A stretch of DNA of 64,000 nucleotides from Chitinophagaceae bacterium (GCA_947455215.1 CANGNA010000003.1:1-64000), one strand, 5' to 3'. Shown: positions 37,765 through 48,045, counted from the stretch's first letter. The notes: generated by a model from the sequence alone, not told the origin. Program-made: numbers and translations.

Positions 37765-39408
37765 CTATTTTACTACTACAAATTTTTCTACCCGCTTATC
37801 TGTTGCCGTAGTCACTTGCAGCGCATAAATGCCTTGGGGCAATCCTTGCAGGCTGAGCTCGTATCCGGCGGCAGTTTTGGTCATATTGTCTTTTGTAGCC
37901 ACTACCTGGCCAAGTGTGTTTACCACCAGCATGGTTGTGGGTACTATGCTGATGCTGATGGATAGCCTGTCGGAGGCGGGTATAGGGCTTAGTTTTAGCA
38001 GTGTTTGCTGATTTACTGTTCTTATACCGGTCACCAGGTCGCAGCTATAGGTAAGCGGATTAAGCTCTATCGGGTCGCCCGGTGCCAGTGTATGGCCGGC
38101 GAAGCCGCTAAAGGTATCGTAGTACTGTGTGCAGCGGAAGGCCAGGTTTTGCGTAGGCGTTGTGCCTTGCGACATAGGGCCGGTGGCTTTTACGGGGTTT
38201 ATATATTCCCACACTTTTGTGCCGGTACCTGTCACCTCAAAAAAGTCTCCCGCAGGGCCATTGCATATCAGCACATTACCATTGGGCAGCTGTTGTGCGC
38301 CCGATATGTTCTGTGCGTAAAAGCTGGTTGGTGTAGCCGCAGTATAGGTCCAGTACGATGATGATGGTAAGTAGGGTAGTGTGGCTGTATATACACCGCT
38401 TGTGCTTACCGGCGGATCAACGATCTCTATTGATGAGTAATTGGTGGCCGCAGGCAGGCCGTGGCTATTGTTAAAGATCATGATCTTGCCTGCATCGGGT
38501 ACACCGGCGGGCAACCAGTGGGCATTGTGCTGGCCCCACAATTTTTCATCGGCAGCTGTGCCGTTGTTATATGCCTGCGGATTGCCCCAGCGATACAGCA
38601 GGTCTCCGCCCTTACCAGAATTGCCGCCTGTGTGGCCGGCAGCCTGTGCAGTTGTGGTGCTGTGGTCTATGATCCAAATCTCGTTAAAGTTGTGGCAACT
38701 GATCATTACCTGGTCGAGTGCCGGGTTGTAATCTATAGCGTTGAAGTGCAGCCAGTCAGCCTGCGTTGTGGCTGCAAAGTTGATGTTGAGTAACCCCGGG
38801 TTGGCAGACACCGGCAGGTAGTTAGGCCTGGTGTTATCATAGTCCTGCACCAGGTGGTCCCAAACATGCCATTCCCATACAATGGTGGCGCTGTTGCTGC
38901 CTGTGGGCTGCAGTTCTACTATCTTCTCGCTCCACAGCGTGGTGCCTGTCAGTGTTGGGTTGCGGCCCATGGCTATGGCATCAGCAGCGCTCTTTAATTC
39001 CCATACTATGGCCAGTATGTGGCCGTTGGGCAGGCGCACCACATCATGGTGCTGGCACTGGGCGGTATCAGATAGGGTATAGCTCCACAAAACAGTGCTG
39101 TTCCAGTCCAGCTGCTCTATTATGCCGCCGTTACCACCTGCTGTAAAGGTGGTGTTGCCTACGCTGCCTGGTCTTAGCAGGGTGCCATCGGGCAACAGGT
39201 ATACCGACTGCCCGGGGTGATAAGCGCTTGTCCAGCTATGCACCTCTTTCCCGCATTTGTCAACCAGGTAAGTGGTGGTATTCATAATAGGGGCAAAGAG
39301 CACAAAGCCATTGTCGTAAGTGCCGGTATCGTGGCTGATGAGCCCTATGGTTTGTGCCCGCACCAATACGGGTAGCAGCATTAGTGCAGTTAGTAATTTT
39401 CTTATCAT
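37765..39408 (-). CDS. Arylsulfotransferase (ASST)-like secreted protein with T9SS C-terminal domain
   Basis: GNGGIIEQLDWNSTVLWSYTLSDTAQCQHHDVVRLPNGHILAIVWE; HFNAIDYNPALDQVMISCHNFNEIWIIDHST; C-terminal sorting domain. Confidence 0.85.
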   Translation of the reverse strand: MIRKLLTALMLLPVLVRAQTIGLISHDTGTYDNGFVLFAPIMNTTTYLVDKCGKEVHSWTSAYHPGQSVYLLPDGTLLRPGSVGNTTFTAGGNGGIIEQLDWNSTVLWSYTLSDTAQCQHHDVVRLPNGHILAIVWELKSAADAIAMGRNPTLTGTTLWSEKIVELQPTGSNSATIVWEWHVWDHLVQDYDNTRPNYLPVSANPGLLNINFAATTQADWLHFNAIDYNPALDQVMISCHNFNEIWIIDHSTTTAQAAGHTGGNSGKGGDLLYRWGNPQAYNNGTAADEKLWGQHNAHWLPAGVPDAGKIMIFNNSHGLPAATNYSSIEIVDPPVSTSGVYTATLPYLPSSSYWTYTAATPTSFYAQNISGAQQLPNGNVLICNGPAGDFFEVTGTGTKVWEYINPVKATGPMSQGTTPTQNLAFRCTQYYDTFSGFAGHTLAPGDPIELNPLTYSCDLVTGIRTVNQQTLLKLSPIPASDRLSISISIVPTTMLVVNTLGQVVATKDNMTKTAAGYELSLQGLPQGIYALQVTTATDKRVEKFVVVK

Positions 39409-39537
39409 GTGTATACTTTTGAATAAGATGAGAAAATGTACAATAAGTTTAATGCAGTTGAGTTTATTTCCTGTAAGATGTTATTTATTTACAAATTATC
39501 GTTTGACTAATGGGTTTGTGATTACTTTTGTTGATAC

Positions 39538-39882
39538 ATGAACGGTACCCTAAGAGAAATAGCCAATTTTGTGGCTGGCCTTTATTTCCAGAACAAAGAC
39601 CTGATCATCCTGATTGCCATGGGCATGGCCTGTGGCGTAATATCGCAGATCATACTGCCGGGCAAGGGCTTCGGCATCATTGTTACCATAGTGGTGGGCA
39701 TCATAGGTTGTTTTGTGGGCAAGATGTTCCTGATCAAATACATCACTTTTGTAGACAACAAGTCGATAAAGATCATGGTAGCCGGCATTGCGGGTACTAT
39801 GGTGTTGTCTTCTATTATCAACCTGTTCCGGCTCGGAGAGCCCAAGCATAAGGATAAGACCAAGTGGCGAAACAACACTTAA
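39538..39882 (+). CDS. GlsB/YeaQ/YmgE-like membrane protein
   Basis: IAMGMACGVISQIILPGKGFGIIVTIVVGIIGCFVGKMFL. Confidence 0.7.
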   Translation: MNGTLREIANFVAGLYFQNKDLIILIAMGMACGVISQIILPGKGFGIIVTIVVGIIGCFVGKMFLIKYITFVDNKSIKIMVAGIAGTMVLSSIINLFRLGEPKHKDKTKWRNNT

Positions 39883-39891
39883 ACGGATAAT

Positions 39892-39924
39892 AAAAGCCCG
39901 GAGCCAACAGCTCCGGGCTTTTTT
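39892..39924. terminator. Rho-independent terminator
   Basis: AAAAGCCCGGAG-CCAACAG-CTCCGGGCTTTTTT. Confidence 0.85.
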
Positions 39925-40657
39925 AATAGGCTTCGGCCACCAGGTAGTAGCGGCGTACGCTTGCAGCGGGCTGCGTAAATGGTAGCCAGCGGGTAACGGG
40001 CGTTGCCCGTTTACGCGTTGCAGACCGTACACTGAAAGCGAATTGTTGCGGTATATTAACAAACTGTTCGGCATTGATGGCTTCACCTCCTTTTATGGTA
40101 TCCCCGGCGGCCACTGTAATATTCTTTTGCGTACCATAAGCACCTGTTTTTACCACTGTTACAACAACAGGGTATTTGCAGCTATTGATGAACCAATATT
40201 CGGTTGCGTAAATAGCGGCGCAGGCTATTGTTTCCTGCTTATTTGGTGTAACAGTAGCCGGCAACTGTTTCAACTGATATGTAGTAGAGGGTGAGCGATC
40301 GTAGTCGTTATGCTCTACATTGGTTATGTTACCGCTGCGGTCGAAGTATGTTGTGGTATTATACCATTGTATGCCGGCATCGGGGGCGCTATGCCACTTT
40401 GCCTTCGATACTGCGCCGTCGGGGTAATAGTCGAACTCTATACTGGCATGGCCGGCCACACGGCGTAATTCTGCTTCATAGATCTGTTTTCCGGCCTTGT
40501 TATAGGCGCGTGCTTTACCCCAGCGGCCATCTTTATCATAGCACTGCGAGGTGGATATATGTTTGTTGCCAAAGTAATGATACTGGCATTGGGTATACTG
40601 CTCCTGCGCCGATGCGCTAACAGCCAGTATCAGCAATATGGTAAGTAATTTGCCCAT
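39923..40657 (-). CDS. Secreted hypothetical protein with MORN-like repeats
   Basis: Signal peptide; YDKDGRWGKARAYNKAGKQIYEAELR and EFDYYPDGAVSKAKWH style repeats. Confidence 0.6.
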   Translation of the reverse strand: MGKLLTILLILAVSASAQEQYTQCQYHYFGNKHISTSQCYDKDGRWGKARAYNKAGKQIYEAELRRVAGHASIEFDYYPDGAVSKAKWHSAPDAGIQWYNTTTYFDRSGNITNVEHNDYDRSPSTTYQLKQLPATVTPNKQETIACAAIYATEYWFINSCKYPVVVTVVKTGAYGTQKNITVAAGDTIKGGEAINAEQFVNIPQQFAFSVRSATRKRATPVTRWLPFTQPAASVRRYYLVAEAY

Positions 40658-40691
40658 ACTATGCAACAAGCTATTTCTGTGCCAGTTTTTA

Positions 40692-41300
40692 TTACGCCTT
40701 CCTTTTTATGCTACACCCTATAGACTTTGTCTCGGCTGGCTCTGGCTTTTTGCCGGCTACTACAGCATCCATAGCATTGGTAATGAACATTTGTTTTGCG
40801 GCTGCCGGATCACCGGGATTATCATTCATAGCACCTTTATACTCCAAGATGCCTTCTTTATTGAACAGGAATATTTCTGGTGTATGATTGGCGCCAAACT
40901 CGTCAGCCACTTTTGCACCCTCATCTACCAGGTAGGGCACTGTGTACCCTTGCTTTTTGGCATACTGCACCATCTCTTTGTAAGAGTCATCGCCATCGCG
41001 CCTCGCATCATTAGAATTGATGATGACCACCCCGAAGTTGTGCGCACGCGCATAGGCTATGGTCTGCAATGTTGTTTGCTGGTTCTTGATAACGAATGGG
41101 CAGGTATTGCAGGAGAACATAACGAGCAAACCGTTTTTATCTACCTGGCTTTTCAGGCTGGCATCCGCCCCGTTGGCATTACGCATTTTTATTGCTTCAG
41201 CAGGTATCCGGTCGCCACAGGCAAGCTGTTTTGTTTGGGCAGCTGCTGTGTTGCAAACGCCCAGTCCGATCATAAGTAAAATACAATGAATTAGTTTCAT
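40692..41300 (-). CDS. Thioredoxin-like/redoxin family secreted protein
   Basis: GLLVMFSCNTCPFVIKNQQTTLQTIAYARAHNFGVVIINSND; start refined. Confidence 0.88.
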   Translation of the reverse strand: MKLIHCILLMIGLGVCNTAAAQTKQLACGDRIPAEAIKMRNANGADASLKSQVDKNGLLVMFSCNTCPFVIKNQQTTLQTIAYARAHNFGVVIINSNDARRDGDDSYKEMVQYAKKQGYTVPYLVDEGAKVADEFGANHTPEIFLFNKEGILEYKGAMNDNPGDPAAAKQMFITNAMDAVVAGKKPEPAETKSIGCSIKRKA

Positions 41301-41444
41301 AATTTTCATTTTTAACATTAAGAAATATATTTTATGGTATTTATTATAATTCATTTTTATGCATCATAACTAATTAATTATCAAAATATTACCTGCTCTT
41401 CTACCTTTTTATTATTTTTAATCGCACAAAAATAAACGCAGGGG

Positions 41445-41921
41445 TTGAAGGCAACATTAAAGAGAACGGTTATTGTATTTGCAATTGGCATTGTACTGGT
41501 GCAGTTTTTACCATTAAAGAAGAATTCTGATACTGCTACAGGCCCTGCCGATATAACAAAGGTATATACTGTGCCTGACAACGTGCACCAGGTATTGCAA
41601 AAGGCGTGTTACGATTGCCATAGCAATAATACCACCTACCCGTGGTATAGCCACGTGCAGCCGGTAGGGTGGTGGCTTAATGACCATGTAAAAGAAGGTA
41701 AGCGCCATCTTAATTTTGCAGAGTTCGGTAGCTATATATCTAAACGCAAGATCAAAAAGCTAAAAGAGGTTTCCGGTACTATCAATGAAGGCGAAATGCC
41801 GCTGTCCAGCTACACCATCATACATACCAATGCCAGGCTGAGTGATGAAGAAAAGGTGCTGGTGACCACGTGGGCGGCATCGCTGGCAAAGCAGATAGCC
41901 GATACAGCACATATACAATAA
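41445..41921 (+). CDS. Haem-binding domain protein
   Basis: VLQKACYDCHSNNTTYPWYSHVQPVGWWLNDHVKEGKRHLNFAEF. Confidence 0.9.
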   Translation: MKATLKRTVIVFAIGIVLVQFLPLKKNSDTATGPADITKVYTVPDNVHQVLQKACYDCHSNNTTYPWYSHVQPVGWWLNDHVKEGKRHLNFAEFGSYISKRKIKKLKEVSGTINEGEMPLSSYTIIHTNARLSDEEKVLVTTWAASLAKQIADTAHIQ

Positions 41922-41961
41922 TGTGGCGCTTATTTTTAGCCGCATTGCTTATCTTTATCGC

Positions 41962-42219
41962 ATGACACTGAAAGAGACATTTGAAGCAGCAGTGGCCCAG
42001 AGCAAGCAGCTCTCTTCGCGCCCTGATAACGAAACTTTACTGAAATTATATAGCCTCTATAAGCAGGCCACAGATGGCAACGCTCCTGACGATGGCCCTT
42101 CTAACCCGTTCGATATAATAGGCAAGGCCAAACACAATGCCTGGAAGAAACTACAAGGGCTGGCTTCCGAAGATGCTATGCAACAATACATAGATCTTTA
42201 TAACCAGCTGAAAGGATAA
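41962..42219 (+). CDS. Acyl-CoA-binding protein (ACBP family)
   Basis: LKETFEAAVAQSKQLSSRPDNETLLKLYSLYKQATDGNAP...FDIIGKAKHNAWKKLQGL; start refined. Confidence 0.93.
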   Translation: MTLKETFEAAVAQSKQLSSRPDNETLLKLYSLYKQATDGNAPDDGPSNPFDIIGKAKHNAWKKLQGLASEDAMQQYIDLYNQLKG

Positions 42220-42253
42220 AAAGAAAAGCACCCGACCGGGTGCTTTTCTTTTT
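42218..42253. terminator. Rho-independent terminator, bidirectional
   Basis: AAAAAGAAAAGCACCC-GACC-GGGTGCTTTTCTTTTT: perfect 16-bp stem. Confidence 0.9.
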
Positions 42254-42269
42254 ATGGATGTTCTTATGA

Positions 42270-42569
42270 TCAGTAATCTATCGTTGCCTGTATTTCCCTG
42301 TCTATAAGGGCCTCGGCCTGTGGGCGCAGTATGTCGAAGGGTCCCTTCTTTACTGCATACTTACCGCTGTGGTGTATAATGAGTGCGCATTGTTCTGCCT
42401 GGTTGGCATCATGGCCGCACACATCTATCAGCGATTCTATTACCCAATCAAATGTGTTTACATTGTCATTCCACACGATCAGGTTGTGCATCTTTTCGGT
42501 CTCTATATCAACCGCTACATCTTCCTGTTCTTCCCACTGCGGGAGGGCGTTGTGCAATAAGTTACTCAT
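42270..42569 (-). CDS. clpS: ATP-dependent Clp protease adaptor ClpS
   Basis: HNLIVWNDNVNTFDWVIESLIDVCGHDANQAEQCALIIHHSGKYAVKKG. Confidence 0.93.
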   Translation of the reverse strand: MSNLLHNALPQWEEQEDVAVDIETEKMHNLIVWNDNVNTFDWVIESLIDVCGHDANQAEQCALIIHHSGKYAVKKGPFDILRPQAEALIDREIQATIDY

Positions 42570-42631
42570 AAAACAAATATACGAATAAAATTAAAAATGA
42601 ACAAGCTATACTTTTATACTTCGATCTGATC

Positions 42632-42695
42632 CTTGCGCCCTTCGCCTGCTTGTTCTCTTTGCGGCTCTTTGCGACAGACCTTTGCGTGAAACTTA
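42632..42695. repeat. CTTTGCG degenerate repeat, locus 1
   Basis: CCTTGCGCCCTTCGCCTGCTTGTTCTCTTTGCGGCTCTTTGCGACAGACCTTTGCGTGAAAC. Confidence 0.7.
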
Positions 42696-42704
42696 GTATG
42701 CAAC

Positions 42705-43688
42705 CTATTTATTAACGTACATCACCTCTCTTACCAGCTTTACTGTGCGCTCTACATTGGGCAGGTAAGCCGCCACCAGGTTAGGCGCATAGTGCATATT
42801 GGCATCGGCAGACGCGATACGGCGTACCGGCGCATCCAGGTAATCGAATGCTTCCTTCTGTATGCGGTAAGCTATCTCAGCACCTACGCTGCCAAATGGC
42901 CACTGCTCTTCTACTATTACCAGCCTGTTGGTCTTTTTTACAGAGTCAACTATGGTCTGCCAGTCGAGCGGACGTATAGTGCGCAGGTCTATTACTTCTA
43001 CGCTTATGTTTTCCTTGGCCAGCTCATCGGCAGTAGCCATGGCCACCTTCATCATCTTATTATAAGATACCAGTGTTACGTCAGTTCCCTGGCGCTTTAC
43101 TGCGGCCTTACCTATTGGTATCAGGTATTCTTCTTCAGGTACTTCGCCCATTTCGCCATACAGGCTTTCGCTCTCCATGAACACCACCGGGTCGTTATCG
43201 CGGATGGCCGACTTCAGCAGGCCCTTGGCATCGTAAGGATCTACGGTAGATATCACTTTAAGGCCCGGTACGTTGGCATACCAGTTCTCGAACGCCTGCG
43301 AGTGCTGCGCTGCCAGCTGGCCGGCAGAGCCGTTAGGGCCGCGGAATACTATTGGTGAATTGAAATGACCGCCGGTCATAGATACCATCTTAGCGGCATG
43401 GTTCACTATCTGGTCTATCGCCAGTTCAGCAAAGTTCCAGGTCATGAATTCGATGATCGGGCGAGTGCCGTTCATGGCAGCGCCCACACCTATGGCAGCA
43501 AAACCCAGTTCGCTGATAGGCGTATCAATAACACGCTTAGGCCCAAACTCGTCCAGCATGCCCTGGCTCACCTTATAGGCACCATTGTATTGTGCCACTT
43601 CTTCTCCCATAAGGAATACGCTGGGGTCACGGCGCATTTCTTCTTCCATGGCTTCCCTCAGTGCTTGTCTTAATGGTATTGTACGCAT
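42705..43688 (-). CDS. pdhB: Pyruvate dehydrogenase E1 component subunit beta
   Basis: REAMEEEMRRDPSVFLMGEEVAQYNGAYKVSQGMLDEFG; RGPNGSAGQLAAQHSQAFENWYANVPGLKVI. Confidence 0.95.
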   Translation of the reverse strand: MRTIPLRQALREAMEEEMRRDPSVFLMGEEVAQYNGAYKVSQGMLDEFGPKRVIDTPISELGFAAIGVGAAMNGTRPIIEFMTWNFAELAIDQIVNHAAKMVSMTGGHFNSPIVFRGPNGSAGQLAAQHSQAFENWYANVPGLKVISTVDPYDAKGLLKSAIRDNDPVVFMESESLYGEMGEVPEEEYLIPIGKAAVKRQGTDVTLVSYNKMMKVAMATADELAKENISVEVIDLRTIRPLDWQTIVDSVKKTNRLVIVEEQWPFGSVGAEIAYRIQKEAFDYLDAPVRRIASADANMHYAPNLVAAYLPNVERTVKLVREVMYVNK

Positions 43689-43753
43689 TGTTGCTTATTT
43701 ATGAATGGTTTGTATTGGCCGGGAAGTGTACCTCCCGAAGGTCAAAAATACGG

Positions 43754-44305
43754 TTAGCGGGCTGATTTATCTTCAACTTTTTTGTCGCCGCGCAAAAAAC
43801 TGATGATGGTGTAAGTACTGTCCTGCAATATTTTGATAGACAGCGAGTCCTGGCTCACCTTCAGCAGGTCTATCTGCGTTTTCCTGCCTTTGTCCGGTCC
43901 CGATAGTTCTTCCAGTTCTATGGCATTGGCATCCTTATCTTTCATGGTCCAGTTGCCGGTGTCGGCCTTGCCGTTAAAGTTCACTACCAGCTTGCCATCT
44001 TTAGAAAAGTCGAATGTGGTGTTTTTGATGGCCTGCATCTGCATTTCCAGCGTGGCCTGGCGCTCTACACGCAGTGCGGTCCGTATGCTGTCTATATTGG
44101 TCGATCCGTACAGTTCGAAGTTGGTCATGGGGTTGCCATTGGCGCCCAGCGTATCTATATACTTAGCGCTTTCGGCAAAAAAAGCATCCATTTCCGGGTT
44201 CTTATAGTCCACGGCATGCCACTTGCCGGCTATCATATCTTTTTTGCTTTTGGCGCACGATGCCAGTAACATTACACAGCCACACAGCCACAGAATTTTC
44301 TTCAT
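43754..44305 (-). CDS. Putative lipoprotein
   Basis: MKKILWLCGCVMLLASCAKSKKD lipobox; intact ORF. Confidence 0.75.
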   Translation of the reverse strand: MKKILWLCGCVMLLASCAKSKKDMIAGKWHAVDYKNPEMDAFFAESAKYIDTLGANGNPMTNFELYGSTNIDSIRTALRVERQATLEMQMQAIKNTTFDFSKDGKLVVNFNGKADTGNWTMKDKDANAIELEELSGPDKGRKTQIDLLKVSQDSLSIKILQDSTYTIISFLRGDKKVEDKSAR

Positions 44306-44360
44306 GCTTCTTTATATTGTTCTCTCTAAGAGGGTATGCTTAATTGTATGATTTTCGGGG

Positions 44361-44861
44361 TTATTCCATTTCTATAAGGATGGTGCCCTTATCTACCGCA
44401 GTGCGCTCGGCTACCTTTATGGCCTTTACCACACCCGGTGCTGCCGCTTTCAGCTGGTTTTCCATCTTCATGGCTTCCAGCACTATCAGGCCGTCGCCCT
44501 TGTTCACCTGCTGGCCGGGTTCTACCAGCACTTTCAATACCATACCCGGCATTGGTGCCTTTACCGGCTCCGCCTTCTGCATAGCCTTCAGGTCCAGGCC
44601 CATGTTGGTCAGCAATTGGTCTATCGGTTCCTTTATAGTGGTAGTATATATCTGTCCGTTCACGCGCACGGTCACCTCTTTGTTTTTACGGTCTACCTTT
44701 TCTATGATGGCCGCGTAGCTCCTGCCGTTATGCAGTATGCTGATCATACCATTGGGCAGCGGGCAAATGTCCAGATCGGTGTTAGTATCATTTACCAACC
44801 ACTGACCTTCATTATTATCTATAGAATAGGTGCTTTTATCGTTAACTGTGACCTGCAGCAT
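44361..44861 (-). CDS. Biotinyl/lipoyl domain protein (carboxylase BCCP-like)
   Basis: VKAPMPGMVLKVLVEPGQQVNKGDGLIVLEAMKMENQLKA. Confidence 0.92.
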   Translation of the reverse strand: MLQVTVNDKSTYSIDNNEGQWLVNDTNTDLDICPLPNGMISILHNGRSYAAIIEKVDRKNKEVTVRVNGQIYTTTIKEPIDQLLTNMGLDLKAMQKAEPVKAPMPGMVLKVLVEPGQQVNKGDGLIVLEAMKMENQLKAAAPGVVKAIKVAERTAVDKGTILIEME

Positions 44862-44927
44862 TAATGTTCTTTTTTAGATGGACAAATGTAATGAACTTTA
44901 CAAAGCACCGCAACGCTGCTATCCTCA

Positions 44928-45599
44928 ATGAAGAAAAGATATATATTGTTTGCGATAGGTCTGCTGCTTTCCTGCCGGGATAGAGTCGACGATCGCAATA
45001 AAGCTACGGCAGATACAATGGTGATAACAAGCTCAAGGCCGTCCGTCCGTCAGCGCAATGAACTAACGGATAGTATACTGGCACAAATAAAAAATTATTA
45101 TATCGGGCAATTCGATCAGAAGACCAGGCTAACGGAAGAAATTACCGACTCAACTATCGAATGGTCTTTTAGTAGCCTCCCCTTAAATAAAGGCGACTAC
45201 GATGGCGTATTGCTCAGTGTATATGTGCCAACTGCCAAAAACATGAGGGGAGTGTTGGAGGGTGACATGAACCGGGACGGTAGAAGTGATCTGGTGGTTA
45301 GTGTGCATACCGAAGGTGGTGGAGGCGGTGGAAACATGTATTGGGACGATCATTTCCTGTTCATTGGTGCAGAACAAAACGGATATAAACTCACAGACAT
45401 AAAAAGCGACGGAGAGATAAATGGTTGCGGTGGCGGCTACCTGTACCCTGAAAAAATTGAGCATGGCATTATTTATGGCAGAGCCGATTGCTATGCCGAT
45501 GAAGACGGACATTGCTGTCCGTCACTTCATTACGCTGTTCAAATAATATACAGAAATGGCGAACTTGTACGTTTATACAAGCAGCCAATAACACACTGA
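44928..45599 (+). CDS. Putative lipoprotein
   Basis: MKKRYILFAIGLLLSCRD lipobox; GDMNRDGRSDLVVSVHTEGGGGGGNMYWDDHFLFI FG-GAP-like segment. Confidence 0.7.
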   Translation: MKKRYILFAIGLLLSCRDRVDDRNKATADTMVITSSRPSVRQRNELTDSILAQIKNYYIGQFDQKTRLTEEITDSTIEWSFSSLPLNKGDYDGVLLSVYVPTAKNMRGVLEGDMNRDGRSDLVVSVHTEGGGGGGNMYWDDHFLFIGAEQNGYKLTDIKSDGEINGCGGGYLYPEKIEHGIIYGRADCYADEDGHCCPSLHYAVQIIYRNGELVRLYKQPITH

Positions 45600-45734
45600 T
45601 AACTAAATCTATAGGTATTTTAAATAAAGACAAGAGCCAATATTCTTTTATCCTATAACCCTATTATTTTTTATTTTTTGACAATGTTTATTGTATAACT
45701 TTGCGTCCGCTTATACGAAAAGTAAGTCCAAGCT

Positions 45735-47705
45735 TTGTCAAAGAATATCAATAGGGCGTCAATAGCGGGAATAATCATCGCGCTGGGAATTATTTATGGC
45801 GATATCGGTACTTCCCCCCTGTATGTGATGAACGCCATTTGTAGCGGAAGAATTTTAAGTGAAGACCTGATCCTCGGAGCCCTCTCTTGTGTTATCTGGA
45901 CACTTACCCTGCAAACAACGGTAAAATATGTAATGTTTACCCTCAAGGCCGATAACAAAGGCGAGGGGGGCATATTCTCGCTGTTTGCCCTGGTAAGACG
46001 CCACGGCAAGTGGACCGTCATCCCCGCCATGATAGGTGGCGCAGCCCTGTTAGCAGATGGTATGATCACGCCGCCTATATCGGTGACGTCGGCCGTGGAG
46101 GGTTTACGCAACATTCCCCGGCTATCAGGCATCAGCGATATATCTATAGTATATATGGTCATTACCATATTGGGTGTACTGTTCTTCTTTCAGCAGTTTG
46201 GTACCTCCACCATCGGTAAGGCGTTTGGTAATATCATGCTGTTATGGTTCATCATGCTGGCCGCATTGGGCTTGCGCGAATTGTACCTGGTGAGCAGCTG
46301 GAGCATTTTCCGAGCGCTGAACCCGTATTATGCTATTAAAATACTCACGGTTTATCCCGGCGGGTTCTGGATATTGGGAGGTGTCTTCCTGTGTACCACG
46401 GGTGCCGAGGCACTGTATTCCGACCTTGGCCACTGCGGCCGGGCCAATATTCGTTATTCATGGGCGTTCGTAAAAACGTGCCTTATCCTTAACTACCTGG
46501 GCCAGGGTGCTTATATGCTCAGCCAGATAGGGAACGGCCATGTGATATGGACCTCATCGATCAGCCCGTTCTTCTCGCTGATGCCTAATGGTTTCAGGCT
46601 GGCGGGTGTTATCATCGCTACCGTGGCGGCCATCATCGCCAGCCAGGCATTGATATCTGGATCCTTTACACTCATAAGTGAGGCTATAAAGCTGAACCTG
46701 TGGCCTAAGATGAAGATCAACTACCCAACCGTAGAACGCGGCCAGTTGTTCATCCCCGGCATCAACGCTCTGCTGTTCTTTGGTTGTACGGCCATCACAT
46801 TATATTTCCAGAAATCATCTAAAATGGAGGCGGCATATGGTTTGTCCATCACCATATGTATGATCATGACGTCGTTCTTGTTCTCCTACTATATGTTCGT
46901 GAAGCGGGTGCCACTCATCTGGATAGCCAGTTATCTCGCAGTTTATCTTACCATTGAGTTCTCGTTCCTGTATGCTAACCTGGTAGAGAAATTCATTGAG
47001 GGTGGTGTGGTAACGCTGATAGTAGCGGGCGGCTTGTTCATGACCATGTTCATCTGGTTCAAGAGTCGCAAGATCAAAAACCGCTATGTGGAGTTTGTGC
47101 GTCTGGAGAACTACGTGCCCGTGATACAGGAGCTGAGTAACGATCCGGGCATCAACAAATACGCTACGCACCTGGTGTACCTTACCAGCGCCAACAACCC
47201 TAAAGAGATAGAGCATAAGATCATTTATTCTATCCTGTACCGCAAACCTAAGCGTGCAGATATTTACTGGTTTGTGCACGTAGATGTATTGGATGACCCT
47301 TATACAATGGAATATGTGGTGCAGACCATTGTGCCTAACGAGATCATCAGGGTAGAGTTCCGCCTTGGTTTCAGGGTAGAGCATAAGATACAGAGCATGT
47401 TCAAGCGCGTGGTGGAAGAGATGGTAGCCAATAAGGAAGTGAACGTGGTAAGCCGTTACGAATCGCTGAGCCGCAATAATGTGATGGGCGATTTCAGGTT
47501 CATCGTAATGGAGAAATTCCTTTCCCGCGACAACTCCCTGCCTTTATGGGAGCGCCTGATGATGCGTGGTTACTTCTTACTGAAGAAGATCAGCCTGTCA
47601 GAAGAACGCGGTTTTGGTCTCGATCCATCCGATGTGACACTGGAAAAATATCCCCTCATTGTATCTTCAGTAGCCGACTACAACCTGAAGCGCATGGATG
47701 AGTAG
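45735..47705 (+). CDS. kup: KUP/HAK/KT family potassium transporter (TTG start)
   Basis: IIIALGIIYGDIGTSPLYVMNAI; DNKGEGGIFSLFALV; LADGMITPPISVTSAVEG; a -7 box TAACTTTG at 45696-45703. Confidence 0.96.
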   Translation: MSKNINRASIAGIIIALGIIYGDIGTSPLYVMNAICSGRILSEDLILGALSCVIWTLTLQTTVKYVMFTLKADNKGEGGIFSLFALVRRHGKWTVIPAMIGGAALLADGMITPPISVTSAVEGLRNIPRLSGISDISIVYMVITILGVLFFFQQFGTSTIGKAFGNIMLLWFIMLAALGLRELYLVSSWSIFRALNPYYAIKILTVYPGGFWILGGVFLCTTGAEALYSDLGHCGRANIRYSWAFVKTCLILNYLGQGAYMLSQIGNGHVIWTSSISPFFSLMPNGFRLAGVIIATVAAIIASQALISGSFTLISEAIKLNLWPKMKINYPTVERGQLFIPGINALLFFGCTAITLYFQKSSKMEAAYGLSITICMIMTSFLFSYYMFVKRVPLIWIASYLAVYLTIEFSFLYANLVEKFIEGGVVTLIVAGGLFMTMFIWFKSRKIKNRYVEFVRLENYVPVIQELSNDPGINKYATHLVYLTSANNPKEIEHKIIYSILYRKPKRADIYWFVHVDVLDDPYTMEYVVQTIVPNEIIRVEFRLGFRVEHKIQSMFKRVVEEMVANKEVNVVSRYESLSRNNVMGDFRFIVMEKFLSRDNSLPLWERLMMRGYFLLKKISLSEERGFGLDPSDVTLEKYPLIVSSVADYNLKRMDE

Positions 47706-47756
47706 TTAAAATCCAGGAACCAAATACTAAGAACCAATTCCAACATTTATATATCA

Positions 47757-47786
47757 GATCCGGGCCGTATGGTCCGGATTTTGTTT
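47757..47786 (+). terminator. Terminator downstream of kup
   Basis: ATCCGGGCC-GTAT-GGTCCGGAT followed by TTTGTTTT. Confidence 0.7.
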
Positions 47787-47958
47787 TATTGGCTGAATTA
47801 GGTGCATACTTTCTCCCGTGATCAGCTCCATTATTTTACTTAACCGCAATCTCAGTGTCTCGAGGTCAATACTTTGGCTCATTTGTTTGATATTCATTTT
47901 TGAGCAATAATCGATCGACCAAAGACACGGCAAAATTTCTTTCCATTCGGACGTATTA

Positions 47959-48045
47959 GGCCTGAAAGGCCGAAAGATAATAGCCCGGGGCAACAGCCCC
48001 GGGGTTTAATGCAGTAGTAGAATGAGCTCTGAAAGAGCGAAAGAT
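47959..48045 (+). repeat. Three-hairpin REP-like element, copy 1
   Basis: GGCCTGAAAGGCCGAAAGATAATAGCCCGGGGCAACAGCCCCGGGG...GAGCTCTGAAAGAGCGAAAGAT. Confidence 0.9.
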
